From assembly GCA_905221605.1 (NCBI GenBank), contig CAJNDS010000480.1, positions 62,001-126,000 on the forward strand: a DNA stretch of 64,000 bases, given 5' to 3'. Position numbers and translations under genes: made by a program. Below the pieces are notes generated by a model. That model was given only the letters and a program-made list of their open reading frames with translations, was not told the origin of the DNA and searched no databases. How positions within the stretch are numbered: position 1 is the stretch's first letter; each line of letters begins with the position of its first letter. This DNA is from Symbiodinium natans (lineage: Eukaryota > Sar > Dinophyceae > Suessiales > Symbiodiniaceae). This document shows, one piece after another, positions 1 through 10,200 of this stretch.

Positions 1-507
1 TCACCAAGCCAATGGCCGCCAAGTTCACCGACACCTGGGCCCAGTGCCAAACCCAAATCTCTCTCTCAACATGTCTACTTTATCTAGACTGCACGGCGCA
101 GTTTGCCGAGCTGCATTCAAGGACATTGAGTAGTCGCAGCCACAGGTGCAGAGACTGGTCCTCGGCATGCCGAGCTGCTCACGCACGGGCTAGTAACGAC
201 AGGGGAGATTCGGAAGCGTCGTGCACTTTCCATATTGCCATATCGCCTCTGTGCCCACAACGTGCCCTTGACATACGTAATGTGATTGCTCAAGATTTCC
301 ACGGCTGGCAACAGCCCACCCTCCCGACTCTATTCCCTCTGGAACACTCTCAAAAGCGGCGAGCTCCGCAAGATGCGCCAGGATGCGCCAAGCCGAGGCT
401 GCGGCTCCGAGGATGCGACCCGAAGGCCAGAAGCTTGCCAGGTCAAAGCCTCAGCGCATCGCCGTGACTTGGCGAGCAACGGCTGTGAGGAGGAGGCCAA
501 GGGAAAT
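1..507. other. No gene recognised
   Basis: This stretch lies downstream of the minus-strand gene that ends at 508. Several open frames cross it on both strands, but none shows a recognisable motif, a credible start or splice-like boundaries. I see no RNA gene. Confidence 0.5.
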
Positions 508-713
508 TCAGAGCTGGACGTATCTTGGACGCAGGTCTGGGCGAGCAACAAAGGCCTGGAATGCGAGGTCGCTTGGAGCATGTCGGCTGTGTCGGTAGGC
601 CATTGCTCGTGTGCTCCGCAGTGCGCTCTCTAGGCGAACGGCCAGCTGCTGCAGTGTGAGTGCCGACCCGTAGAGGACACAGGCCACCGAGATGATGAAG
701 ACCCATGCGCGGC
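508..713 (-). CDS. Terminal exon of an uncharacterised membrane protein
   Basis: The frame opens after an AG|GC acceptor at 713 and runs to a TGA at 510-508. It encodes one strongly hydrophobic segment (WVFIISVACVLYGSAL) followed by an amphipathic, arginine- and alanine-rich helix (LQQLAVRLESALRSTRAM) and a short basic C-terminus ending RYVQL. The single membrane span followed by a charged tail suggests the cytosolic end of a multi-pass protein. I do not recognise the family. It is probably the 3' end of the exon cluster at 714-4065, which lies on the same strand and also carries membrane segments. Confidence 0.5.
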
Positions 714-3700
714 CTGTAACATGGGACTGGGACTATGTGGACTACAATGACTACAAGTGAGAAGATTCGAGGGAAGAGCAGGAGGAGTTCTCACATGTTG
801 TCAGGGTTCTCAGGCTGCCACTCATTCGGATGGGGTATCGCCTGAGAGCCGGCGCCGAAGAGACGGAATACTCGCTTACTTTCTTGGATTATTCGAGTGC
901 TTCGCAGGCCATCAAAAAGCAGTCCGACTCTCTAGTCCCATGGAAGCAGGCGAGGCAAAATCGAGATGAGAAACATTGCTTCTGTGGCAACTGCATCCGA
1001 GCAACATGAAGGCGAACAGGATCAGAGGGCAGATGATGAAGAGCAAAACCACGAGATTCCAGGCCAGCAGGACTGGAGCCAAGAGAACTGCCAGCCTTGG
1101 AGGCGGCACGTGACACACGAGCTGCTTGAAGCCCTCGCACGACAAAAAGACACAGCTGGGCACAGCTCTTGTTAACAGCACCTCTTGTATTTCCTCATGT
1201 TGCCTCCGTGCCAACATCTCAGCGCAGAACACAATGCCAAGCGAACGTGTGCCGAAGCGCTCGGAATTGGCCAGGTGCACCAGCGGCCTCTGGAAATACA
1301 GCGAAATTTGGCACAACGCGTGGAGTTTTTGTTTTGTTGATACTTGATGATACGAACCCATGCTCTTTTGGTCTTTGTCACACTCCAGGCCGCAAGCCTG
1401 TAGCCTGCCAGAAACTTCCAAACTGCCCGAATGCACGGGCAGTGCTTGTTGACGCCGCCCACGTCAAGGACGAAGTCCTTGCCACTCTGGGGCACTCTGG
1501 GACCGACTTCGAAGCCAAGGCCCCCCAAAAGAACTCTTAGTCCCACTGAACATCAGGTGGCCTTCTGCGATTGCCCAATCAGCGCCAAGTCGTGGATCGT
1601 GACCCCGACCCAGGCCACCAACGTCAAGAGAAGCCACCAGAGCGCCTCGACATTGATCCACCCATATCCACCCCCCCCCCAACTTCTCAATTTATGGCAA
1701 CTGGCCAGGAATGTTGGTGTTGTAGGTCCTCGTGGTTGCTCAGGGTTTGCTATGGTCTTGGGTGTTTGCAGGTTTGTGTTGGGAGATCCGGAAGGACACT
1801 TCATAAGTGCCCTACCCACGCACCCATCAGGTCGTAGTCGAACCCTGCAGCACCCATGGCCAGCGCGAGCCTGAGGCAAAGAAGAAACAGAACAATCACA
1901 CCTGCAAACGCTTCTCTGCTCAAACATGCACGGAGGCAGGCGGCGCTCGGCCGCAGGGACATGAAGTCTGCTGCGCACCTCGGAGCCTGAACCCCCCCCC
2001 ACCCCCAACGGTCGCCCCAAGGGCAGCGCGGTCTCTGAAGGTCTTGCGTGTGGTAGCTCACGTCCCTGACATGCGCATCAGCATGTGCATCAGCGCTGTG
2101 AGACACAGCATCTCAAGCAAACGTTCCTGCATGTCTTCACATGTTCAACGCTCTTATACACTCAGACAACCTCATTCTGATGGAACCTGGAATCTGAATC
2201 ATCAACCCTGCTTCAGCCGCCTGTGTCAGGCGGCGAAAACTTGGACCATTACTGCGACATGTCACCGCAAGTACCCTGTGCTCACAAACGCTGAGCGAAA
2301 TCGAATCCGCGCCACTCACCTGTACCCCCCCACCCCCCCCCCCCCCCCCCGCCCACCACGAAACAGTACCCCTTCTGTCGCACATTCGGGATAAAACCCA
2401 ATCACAGAATCCCTGGCCTGCAAACCGTTCCAGAGAGCGCCGGCACTTCGCAGCCGTACTTTGCGAAAAACTCCTGCTCAATCGCGAACGACTGCTCGGA
2501 AAACCAAAAAACCCAAATCTCATCTGGGATTAAACCCCAGCTGGTTCTTCTTCTTACTCTCATTCTTATTGCTTTTGTTTTGCGATTATTTCTTCTCCGT
2601 CTTCTTCGTTTACATCTTCTTCGCCTTCGTCGCGAGTGGGATTGCGGGCCAGCACTGCAGTCCTCGTCTGCACCAGGGGCTTTGAACAGCACGTCATCCT
2701 GCAAGCGCAAGCAACTCCAAAACGTAGGGCCCAGTTCCTGTCTCCACTGACAGTCGGTGCCTCGGCGCTATTCCAAATCGTCGAGGTGAACACCTACAGT
2801 GCGGGACGACGCCATACTTCTGCGCATAAAAATGTCCAGCAGTAGAATAGACTCATGCTGCCCCCCCCGGCCGAGAATCCCCCAAAAGCATCCAAAAGCC
2901 CCCTTGCAGAGAGCTTTTAAGAGGTCACTCCGAGCCTGGTCGTATTTCTGAGGCCAAGAGGTCAAGCACAGTGGATGCTCGGACGTCGATCGCGAAAGGT
3001 CCAAGGATGAGGTCTGGGCGAGTTCTTCGAGTTCGGATCTACGATTCAGGGATCATGCATCTTGCAAGACTGGGCCGTTGCAGCCTGTGGTTTGGTTTAA
3101 GAAGAAGTTGGGATTGACTGCAACCACTCGACTCTGTGGCCCCCTGCGCTCAGTCCGGACATATACCTCAGCAAAGACAAGCTGGCAACCCACGTACCTG
3201 CGTTCACCTCCACGGGAAAGTCTAAGTTTGGGGCATATACACGGAGAGCCCGAGCGTTCCTGAGAGGAAGCTGAAGAACACCACCTGCACGGCAACAACA
3301 AAACAGCCTCAGGGCTCTCAATCTCTCTGACATTCTCATCACGGAGTGAGCCAGCAGCACGCTCGCGACGCACATACAACACGCGATCAACATAACATGC
3401 ATCGCAACGATCGTGGTAGCCACCTGCCGTCCGGAAAAGCACAGCTTGCACAAAAAACAAATGTCCTACACAAGTCCCAGCTCCGGCACCTTAATCCTGG
3501 AGGGCCATCGTGGCTTCGCACCGCACCTCATACACAGATACTGGGATGTGGGAGCACTCATCGGAAGCCCCGAAACGCGGAGCCGGATAAGCCTGATAAG
3601 ACTGTAGTATGCGCTTCGAGCCTCCTCGCCCACATGCGCCAGCAACACCTGGGTCTCCAGTTCCCGAGTTTCGGCATGGAGTTGCCATGATATTGTTGAT

Positions 3701-4065
3701 CCTGCTCTTGCCATTGCCTGCATCCGGCATTCCTACTAGCCCAGCTTAGTCCAAAAAGTGGGCTTGGGGACCTATGCGACAGGGAAATTTTGAAGAGAGG
3801 TAAAGACTGTTGACCACTTGTCTGTTCACCTCATGAACCCCAAGCCTTTTGTAGCGGTCTCTTGGCAGTTGGATTTCTGAGAATCCTCAGAAGCTGTCTT
3901 TGAAGACTTAGGCTGCAGCTCTCGTCGCTGGTGACTTTGGCAATGAAAGGTCCGTCGACTTCAAGCTTAATTCAAAGCACTATGCAGTTTTCATCATAGC
4001 TGTTGCGCTCGGTTGCAACTTGGGGTGGGCGTCAAACTCGTGCCAGCCATCAGGTTGTATGAACA
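714..4065 (-). CDS. Exon cluster, uncharacterised multi-pass membrane protein
   Basis: Short minus-strand frames here read like coding exons of one membrane protein, but I could not join them with certainty. Hydrophobic segments occur near 3430-3330 (VAMHVMLIACCMCVASVLLA), 1895-1820 (FAGVIVLFLLCLRLALAMGA), 1655-1580 (ALWWLLLTLVAWVGVTI) and 1090-1000 (LLAPVLLAWNLVVLLFIICP). Soluble-looking pieces occur near 4060-3985 (PDGWHEFDAHPKLQ), 3960-3805 (SLSLQRQLLRILRN), 3680-3600 (ELETQVLLAHVGEEARSAYY) and 2480-2420 (IEQEFFAKYGCEVPALSG). The cluster lies directly downstream of the SEC63 J-domain exons. SEC63 has only one membrane span after its J domain, so several more spans argue for a separate gene. 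The alternative, that the upstream pieces belong to the SEC63 3' end, remains open. Function unknown. Confidence 0.38.
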
Positions 4066-4291
4066 TGTACGAAGTCTATGCTCATGCTGTCAATTGTGAG
4101 CATGCTGTTGGTACATGTTGCTACAAGCTCTTTCTGCTTGTGGGGTGAAACTTGGAGCTGAGCCATGCGATGAACATGGTGAGGAGGCCATTGGATTGCT
4201 TCATGGGATCTTCAGCATCATGCCACTCCACCCAACATCTATGAGTCTATGCTTTGCTATGTCGGCTGAGGTTTCCCATGCCGGCTGGCAC

Positions 4292-6946
4292 CTTCATCTG
4301 CACGGGCCCATCTGGATTCCCGTACCTTGCGTGATGGCACAATGCCAAGAAGTCAACGAGCGGTCTTTGCACGTCACTTTACCATCCCATGTTGACTGTC
4401 TCCTCTCTGCGTAGAAAGCAGGATGCACCGCTGGCAGGGGCCTTCGGACAATACAATTACCTGAATGATCTGCATGAGGGGGTTGTTGGTTCTTTGAGGC
4501 CGCCGCTAAGATGTCTTGCGTTGCATGCACTCGGCACTAGGAAATCATTCAATTTGGAATGTCCGGACAAATAGGGGACAGGCTTGAGGACCAACATGCC
4601 TCCATCATGGAGACACAGGCATACCCACTGACCCTCTGCATGTTAGATGTTGTTGGATGCCATTTCATTTATTCAATTGGCCTTGCGCCCGCCCTTGTCC
4701 TACAATGAGCCCGACCTTGTACAACAACGCGATTTCTTCTAGTATCGCTGCTCGCGAATCTCTTGGCTGTTGGCCGGCAGGATAAAGGCCATGCCATCTT
4801 CACCGAACTTAATTTGGGTGTCTCGCTTGCCAGTCGCCTTCGGGATCGGCTCCCGGTAGTACGTGGTCAGTAGTCGCTTCATGAGGGCATTGGTTGGCGA
4901 AGGGACCATGTGAATAGGGATCACAAGACTTGGTCGAGACTCTTTGGCCAGCTCAACAAGGTCCCAGGGTGCAGAGTGGTAGTCGATTGTATCCAGAAGC
5001 ATCTTTGACACGCGACTGTATTGCGAACGGCCTTCGTCGTCTGGCAACTCCATGCTTTTGAAAGTGTCTGCCGTGACTTCAATGACCTTGTGGTGAATCG
5101 CATCTAGGATGCACACATCCACATCACGACATGCTTCCTTATGCCCCCTTGTCATCACTGAGTCACCTCCGATGACCACGGAGCGGCCTTTATACGACAC
5201 CTTATATCCAACTGCCGGAATGACCGGCTCATGATGAGCACGGAATGCCTGGACCTTCAAGGGCCCCTTGGTGTACACGTCAACAAGGGATGCTGGATCC
5301 GATGCTGATGCGTTCTCAGCATCCGGCAGCGTGAACTCATGCATGCTCGGCATCCAGTTCTGAGTAGGCATCAACGATTCGCCATGATGCTTTGTACGGT
5401 AATCCATATCAGGACCGTATGCCTGAGCAAAGCCGCCTACAACCCTTTTCAGGCCCTCCGGCCCATGGGTATGCAAGGTCTCTGTTCTTCCGAATATCCA
5501 CGACGTTGTCATTACTTCGCCGAAGTCGCCAATATGATCGGAGTGGTAGTGGGTGAAAAAGACATGAGTCAGAGCACCACGCGGCATGCCCTGTGCTGCC
5601 ATGTTCTCTGCGACGCCCGGGCCAGTGTCAAAAAGCAGGTACTCTCCATTGGCAAAGACAGAGATCCCCTGCGCTGCACGCTCCGGATCCGCAACAGGTG
5701 TACCTGTACCGGTCATCACAACCACGAGCTGCTCAAGATTCGTGACCAGACTGCGATCTCCGACAATTGGCTTCCTCGAGTTCTGCTTGACTCCCCATGG
5801 AACAAGATACGAGACCAAGGGTGCCAAGAAAGGCCTGTCCAGATCATTCTGAATGGCAAGAGCCAAGAGAACCAGCACCGCGGCCACAGGGAGGCTCACT
5901 TTTGCGAGAGACATGATCACATGAGCCTAGGATGATGCTGTTCCCCGTGATGCGAGGGGAGCTTTTGTCAACCCTTGAGTGATGGATGCATCGGCAGATG
6001 CCAGCTAGAGGCTCAACACAACCAGCGGATTTGACACAAGCTTCTCACGTGACTCAAGGAGGCACTTCTCGTAGTTCTTCCGCGCAGCATCATCCGTCAA
6101 GGCAGCATAGGCCTTAGAAACCTTGGTGGCTTATTCCAACAGCATGTGCACAGAGGAGTGGCTACAGTGTGCAGTGAGCCCGTCGTCTGTGCAGAACATG
6201 TAGATTCGACACGTTCCATACATTTGAAGACTGTTTTGGTGTAATTTGCTGCCCTCCCATCCCCGAAAGCTGGCCTGCTGGAAGAGGACGGGAGCCAAGG
6301 GGTTGTCCTTGTCCTCCAGGAGGATACCATCCGTACATTTAGTTGACCGCTGCAGCAAGCTATGGCGAGAATTCTCATGCACCACGTGCTAACAACGTGT
6401 TGTGAGCCAAAAGACCGTGTGCAGGACGAGCAGTGACTCTCACTAGTCGCCAGTCGCAAGCGTGCAGCACTCTCATGTTCGATGCTCCTTGTCGGGGTGA
6501 TGCTGCAGAGATTTCGTGTGGTAGGCCTGCTTCGCAAATCTTCAGTACAACACGGTGCCCAAAACACGCAACAGAGCACCCAAGAGCACAGAACAAAACC
6601 CTAAGTTTGGGCCTTCTTGATCTCCCGGACCTCTGCGCCACGCTGGACCTGCTCTCAGAACACTTGGAGCTTGGAGCTTTGGGGGGCCGGAGGCGGGCAA
6701 AGTGGGCTTTAGGAAGTGTAGTTTCGACTTCTAGCACGGTCTCATGGTCTCATAGTGGGGCCCAGAGAGTGCGAAGGTCCGGTTTCAGAGGCGGCGGCCC
6801 CCAAGATGTCGTAGGGGTCGAAGGTTCGCAGCTCTGTGGGTGCGCCCTGGAGACTCTCACAGAAGGTGCAGCAAGGCAACTCCCTCAACTTCTCTACATG
6901 TCCACATCGGGCCTGGAGCTCCCAGAGCACCCAGAGGAGCAAGGCC
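4292..6946 (-). CDS. SEC63: SEC63-like ER translocon J-domain protein (seven exons, partial)
   Basis: SEC63 recruits BiP to the Sec61 channel through a lumenal J domain. Seven exons join in phase: 6946-6913, 6846-6799, 6642-6613, 6526-6488, 6313-6275, 6121-6066 and 4325-4292. In order they encode the end of a membrane span (ALLLWVLWEL), the SEC63 hallmark TFDPYDILG, J-domain helix II (EVREIKKAYHTKSLQ) with the HPD loop, helix III (VSKAYAALTDD) and the diagnostic KNYEKYGNPDGP. FDPYDILG directly after a membrane span together with YGNPDGP separates SEC63 from other J proteins. The six joined introns use GC four times, GA once and GT once. The last joined intron (6065-4326, 1740 bp) holds a complete MBL-fold gene on the same strand. 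The N-terminal exons (above 7 kb) and the third membrane span plus SEC63 domain (below 4.29 kb) were not identified. Confidence 0.88.
4739..5920 (-). CDS. Intronless MBL-fold metallo-hydrolase nested in a SEC63 intron
   Basis: A single uninterrupted frame of 393 aa, unlike every other gene here. Residues about 5-23 form a signal peptide or membrane anchor (VSLPVAAVLVLLALAIQ). The metallo-beta-lactamase fold follows: GTGTP at 71-75, the metal-binding HYHSDH with H124, H126, D128 and H129, a THGP loop at 151-154, AHHEP at 228-232, GYKVSYKGRSVVIGGDS ending with bridging aspartate D253, YHSAP with H315, and a late ligand H337 (IPIHMVPSP). All usual metal ligands are present, so the enzyme looks intact. 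The layout matches the RNase Z/arylsulfatase-like branch seen in many bacterial proteins that carry a GYRF-YKGRSVVISGD-type motif. Substrate unknown. Another ATG follows two codons into the frame. No introns plus a bacterial-looking sequence suggest acquired or reverse-transcribed DNA; this is inference. The exact start and the absence of upstream exons are unproven. Confidence 0.92.
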   Translation of the reverse strand: MIMSLAKVSLPVAAVLVLLALAIQNDLDRPFLAPLVSYLVPWGVKQNSRKPIVGDRSLVTNLEQLVVVMTGTGTPVADPERAAQGISVFANGEYLLFDTGPGVAENMAAQGMPRGALTHVFFTHYHSDHIGDFGEVMTTSWIFGRTETLHTHGPEGLKRVVGGFAQAYGPDMDYRTKHHGESLMPTQNWMPSMHEFTLPDAENASASDPASLVDVYTKGPLKVQAFRAHHEPVIPAVGYKVSYKGRSVVIGGDSVMTRGHKEACRDVDVCILDAIHHKVIEVTADTFKSMELPDDEGRSQYSRVSKMLLDTIDYHSAPWDLVELAKESRPSLVIPIHMVPSPTNALMKRLLTTYYREPIPKATGKRDTQIKFGEDGMAFILPANSQEIREQRY

Positions 6947-7090
6947 CTGGCGGATATGGAATTCCCCGAAACCCTGCTTAGATGCAGCAACAGCTTTACC
7001 AGGGGATGACGGTTGAGTCAGGGACGTGGGAGGGGGTTAACGGGGGGAGAGGGGGGGAGTCGGAAATAGGGCGTGATGGGAAGAAGAGGA

Positions 7091-7422
7091 GCCCCAAACC
7101 CTAACAACCACCAAGCCAAAAAGCCCCCTAAACCCTGAACCCGAAGCACCCCCAAATAAGCGTAAACCCGAAACTCTAAACACCGCAACGCCTACAAAAC
7201 CTTCAACCCTTGAACCTGAAGACCTTAGACCCTGAACCGAAAACCCTCCACCCTAAACACTCAAACCCGAACAGCCACACCCCAAAAAACCCTAAACCCT
7301 CAGCCCCCAACCTCAAAAACCCTAAACTTACACCAAACAATCCTAAATCCTAAACCGTTTACGGCTTTTTGGGATTTTACAAGCTTGGGGGTTTTTAGGG
7401 CTTTGTATTCAGGCTTCGGGGT
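7091..7422. repeat. Degenerate telomere-like tract, CCCTAAA then TTTAGGG
   Basis: From 7091 to about 7358 the plus strand is a run of decayed CCCTAAA/CCCTGAAC-type units. From about 7371 to 7422 the polarity flips to units such as TTTTTAGGG and TTTTGGG. Plant-type TTTAGGG is the reported dinoflagellate telomere unit. The C-rich to G-rich order matches that of a complete linear chromosome and recurs at 44.0 and 54.0 kb. Confidence 0.75.
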
Positions 7423-8189
7423 GCCCTGAATATTGCCCTACAGACCCCAACTCCTCTGTGCCCTACTCCCACTGCTCGACGTTCCCAACTCGTCACATTC
7501 TCTCTGTTCCCAACTTTGCCGCGCTTTGTTTTTGACGCGTGTTCAGGGTGTTCCATGCACTGCGACCAGCTCGACTAGCAGAATGCTCTACAAGTCGGGC
7601 AGAAGAAAGAAAGGACCCCACAAGATCATGCGGCGGGCCATCCAACCCCAGCGCACGCCAGCTGCACTTTGATGATGCCGCGGAACCTGCCGGGAAGGAA
7701 GCGCATGTCTCATAGCTGAACCAATCTCTCTCAAATTGCCTTGACAGAACTTTTCGGTACAATGCTCCAATATGCCCCAATGCTACAAAAACTGGCAGGC
7801 TGAAGCTGATAAACTCCGCTCCAAAACAGGGTGCAACTGCAAATAATCACGACCTGCGCCGCTTCGCAATCTGCTGTGCGTTGTGCCGACGAGCCTTGGC
7901 AGCCCGAGAAAAATTCCGAGCCCCAGCAACGACTTCAATCCACAGCCGCATCCTCAGCGTCAGGCCTGCATTAGCGAAGTTCCGCAGAGCCTCACCTTGC
8001 TGTCCTGGCAAAAGGGTATGTATTTACGTAGATATCGTACGTGTATGTTCAGGATCCGTGAGTCTTGGCCTGAATAAGCAAAGGAGGCTCTGGCACAGTC
8101 GATCCTCGCTCTTCAGCCCACCGGTTTCGAAGTCCAGCTCGGGAGGCGGCCTCTCAAGCTGTCAGCGGAAGGGTGGCGGGATATCAAGA

Positions 8190-8266
8190 GTGCTACAAGA
8201 GTGCTACAAGAGTGCTACAAGAGTGCTACAAGAGTGCTACAAGAGTGCTACACGAGTGCTACGTTT
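8190..8266 (+). repeat. 11-bp tandem repeat, AGTGCTACAAG, about 7 copies
   Basis: Near-perfect head-to-tail copies of an 11-mer. Because 11 is not a multiple of three, the repeat opens the same peptide-like string in several frames, which explains the overlapping open frames here. No gene is inferred. Confidence 0.9.
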
Positions 8267-9694
8267 GTACCATTTTATACCGGTTATCCAGCGCCCATCT
8301 TGGAAAAGACTCCCGGAGTGGTCACCAGTGCCTTGGAAACAGCAGGCATCGCACCAGATACCACGTCCAGGGAAGGAGGACAACCTGGGTCGAAGTTGAG
8401 AAACGTTTAGAAAGGCTAACCAGATCTGTGTAACCACCAAAGTTTCTTGAAAATCATCACAGTCGCTTGGTCGAGCCAGCTCCACTGCGCGGGCTGAACC
8501 CGAAGCAAAGGCCCAACACAAAAGCTACAGCTTCAACAAGTGCAAAGTCTCCTCCTCCACAGCACTCAGGCTCAGGTCAGCGCCGTGAGCATGCACAGGG
8601 CCTTGCAAGCTCGGGTTGAGCGGCAACGAACCACCACCCCTGCAAATAGCGTGGTAGCAAGCGAGCGCGTACCCTGCGTCCATTCTTTTCACTCGTGTGC
8701 ACTTCGCCATACTTCGCCGCAAAGTTGCATGAAGTCCCACACATCTGCGGTCTGCACCGTGGGGTCCCCTACCATTATTTCAACCAACTAGACTCAAATT
8801 TGTCAATGTGGCCAAGGCCAATGAGCCATCATAAGGTCTCTGGGCAAAAAAACAACAGGAGGGCTTAGGGAGGGGCGAGGAAGAGACCAAAGAACCGAGC
8901 ACGGCCAACAGCGACGACATGCCCCGCCGAACAAGGGCGCACCCAAATTTTCGTGAAGGAGCCATCCAAACTTCTCAAGATATGTTGTATAGGAGAGTTG
9001 AAGTGGATGACAAGAAAGGAAAACAGAACTTCCAATGGCCAGAGTACATATGGAAAATATTAACCCCCCGTAGGACAATCAAATGAAGCACTCGGCAACA
9101 GGGTTTGCACCAAAAGAAACCCGAGAAAAACCCAGCAATCAATTCAAAAGTGAAATTAAATTCAACGATGACGGGAAGAAGAACCGTGTACATCCTGATT
9201 CAGATGCAGGCGACGAAGTCAAGATATTTGGGAAACGAAAACCAAGTGAGAAAGAGCGCGAGAGCAACTGGTCACAGAATACTAAAACAAAATTCGGCCA
9301 AAACATCTTACAGAGTTGAAAGTAGTGATCAGCAGTAATTACTCGCAGCTTGCTTTGCTGAAGGTATGAGGACTCGTCGAAAACTGCCTGAGGCCCAAAC
9401 CTTCACACTACTTCCATCCTGACTGCTCAACACATTCCAGGACAAATTACACTCAGAATACTTACCAATTCTACCTCTTCTCAAGTTGTGCCCCGACGTG
9501 GGACTTGGTTGTGTTTCACACGTGCTGAACCCTTATTCTAAGCAATGCCGTGGGTTCGGGTATGCTATTTCTACGGGGGTCGTGGTTCCATGGTATGGTT
9601 TTCATCATTTGGGCCTTGGGTGGGGGTCTTTTGAGGCTGTGGTTTGGGTGCTGGAGGTTGGTGGAAGATGGAAATGGTCTCCCAGTCTCCCCAA

Positions 9695-9802
9695 CTGTGT
9701 CGATGGCAATCTCTCGTCCACTGAGGCTCTGGCGAAGTACAGAAACGCATGCCCGTCATAGCTCAGGAGCTGCTCCCTCTCTTTCTCGAAGATCCTGCGC
9801 AT
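9695..9802 (-). CDS. Probable exon of an unknown protein
   Basis: The frame reads MRRIFEKEREQLLSYDG and continues into AFLYFARASVDERLPSTQ before low-complexity sequence. The mixed charged/hydrophobic composition is typical of a soluble helical protein. It could start at the ATG at 9802, or be an internal exon after the AG|G at about 9792. A GT near 9694 could be the donor. It sits between the NCX gene and SEC63 on the shared strand. Family not recognised. Confidence 0.4.
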
Positions 9803-10081
9803 GGCATTGGGCTAACATCCCGATTCTCCTGGTGTTCCCCACCATACAAGGATGTGCCAGCAGCCCCAGAGCTTCAATGACACTTTGTTTTTGTTTCGCA
9901 GGCTGAAAGAGACCTCGTTTTTGCAGCTTGTGTGCCAACTTTCAATCACACCAAAGATGCACCTCCCAGGCGGTGACAAAAACCGCGTTAGGCGGTGTGC
10001 TGTCACCAGGAGAGGTGCAGCTTTTCTTGCTGTGGGAGAAAGGGGTCAGGGTTTGGCAACGGTCTCAAAGATGTTCAAAGC

Positions 10082-10200
10082 CTATGCGTTCATCAAAATC
10101 AAGACTGGGCAGTTGCGCACTGCAAGTTGCTCCGGAGCTTGTGAGGTGAAATCCATCGAGGCTTGTATTAATGATTCACACGCCATGCGAAGAGATCCTG
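10082..10200 (-). CDS. Possible terminal exon, unknown protein
   Basis: A minus-strand frame reading MACESLIQASMDFTSQ then APEQLAVRNCPVLILMNA ends at a TAG at 10084-10082. Composition is protein-like and it lies downstream of NCX on the same strand. No family recognised. It may instead be chance coding potential. Confidence 0.28.

Larger units (their letters stand above)
6947..9600. other. Upstream part of the SEC63 locus; no exon identified with confidence
   Basis: SEC63 N-terminal exons should lie here or further up. Minus-strand hydrophobic pieces occur near 9193-9110 (MYTVLLPVIVEFNFTFELIAGFF) and 9075-9020 (GLIFSICTLAIGSSVFL), but I could not link either to the J-domain exons. The stretch also holds a telomere-like tract (7091-7422) and an 11-bp tandem repeat (8190-8266), listed separately. 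No RNA gene seen. Confidence 0.35.

Noticed and set aside
8173-8433. Overlapping plus-strand frames with repeated CYKSATRVL
   Set aside because: An 11-bp repeat gives the same peptide in every frame in turn; not a gene.
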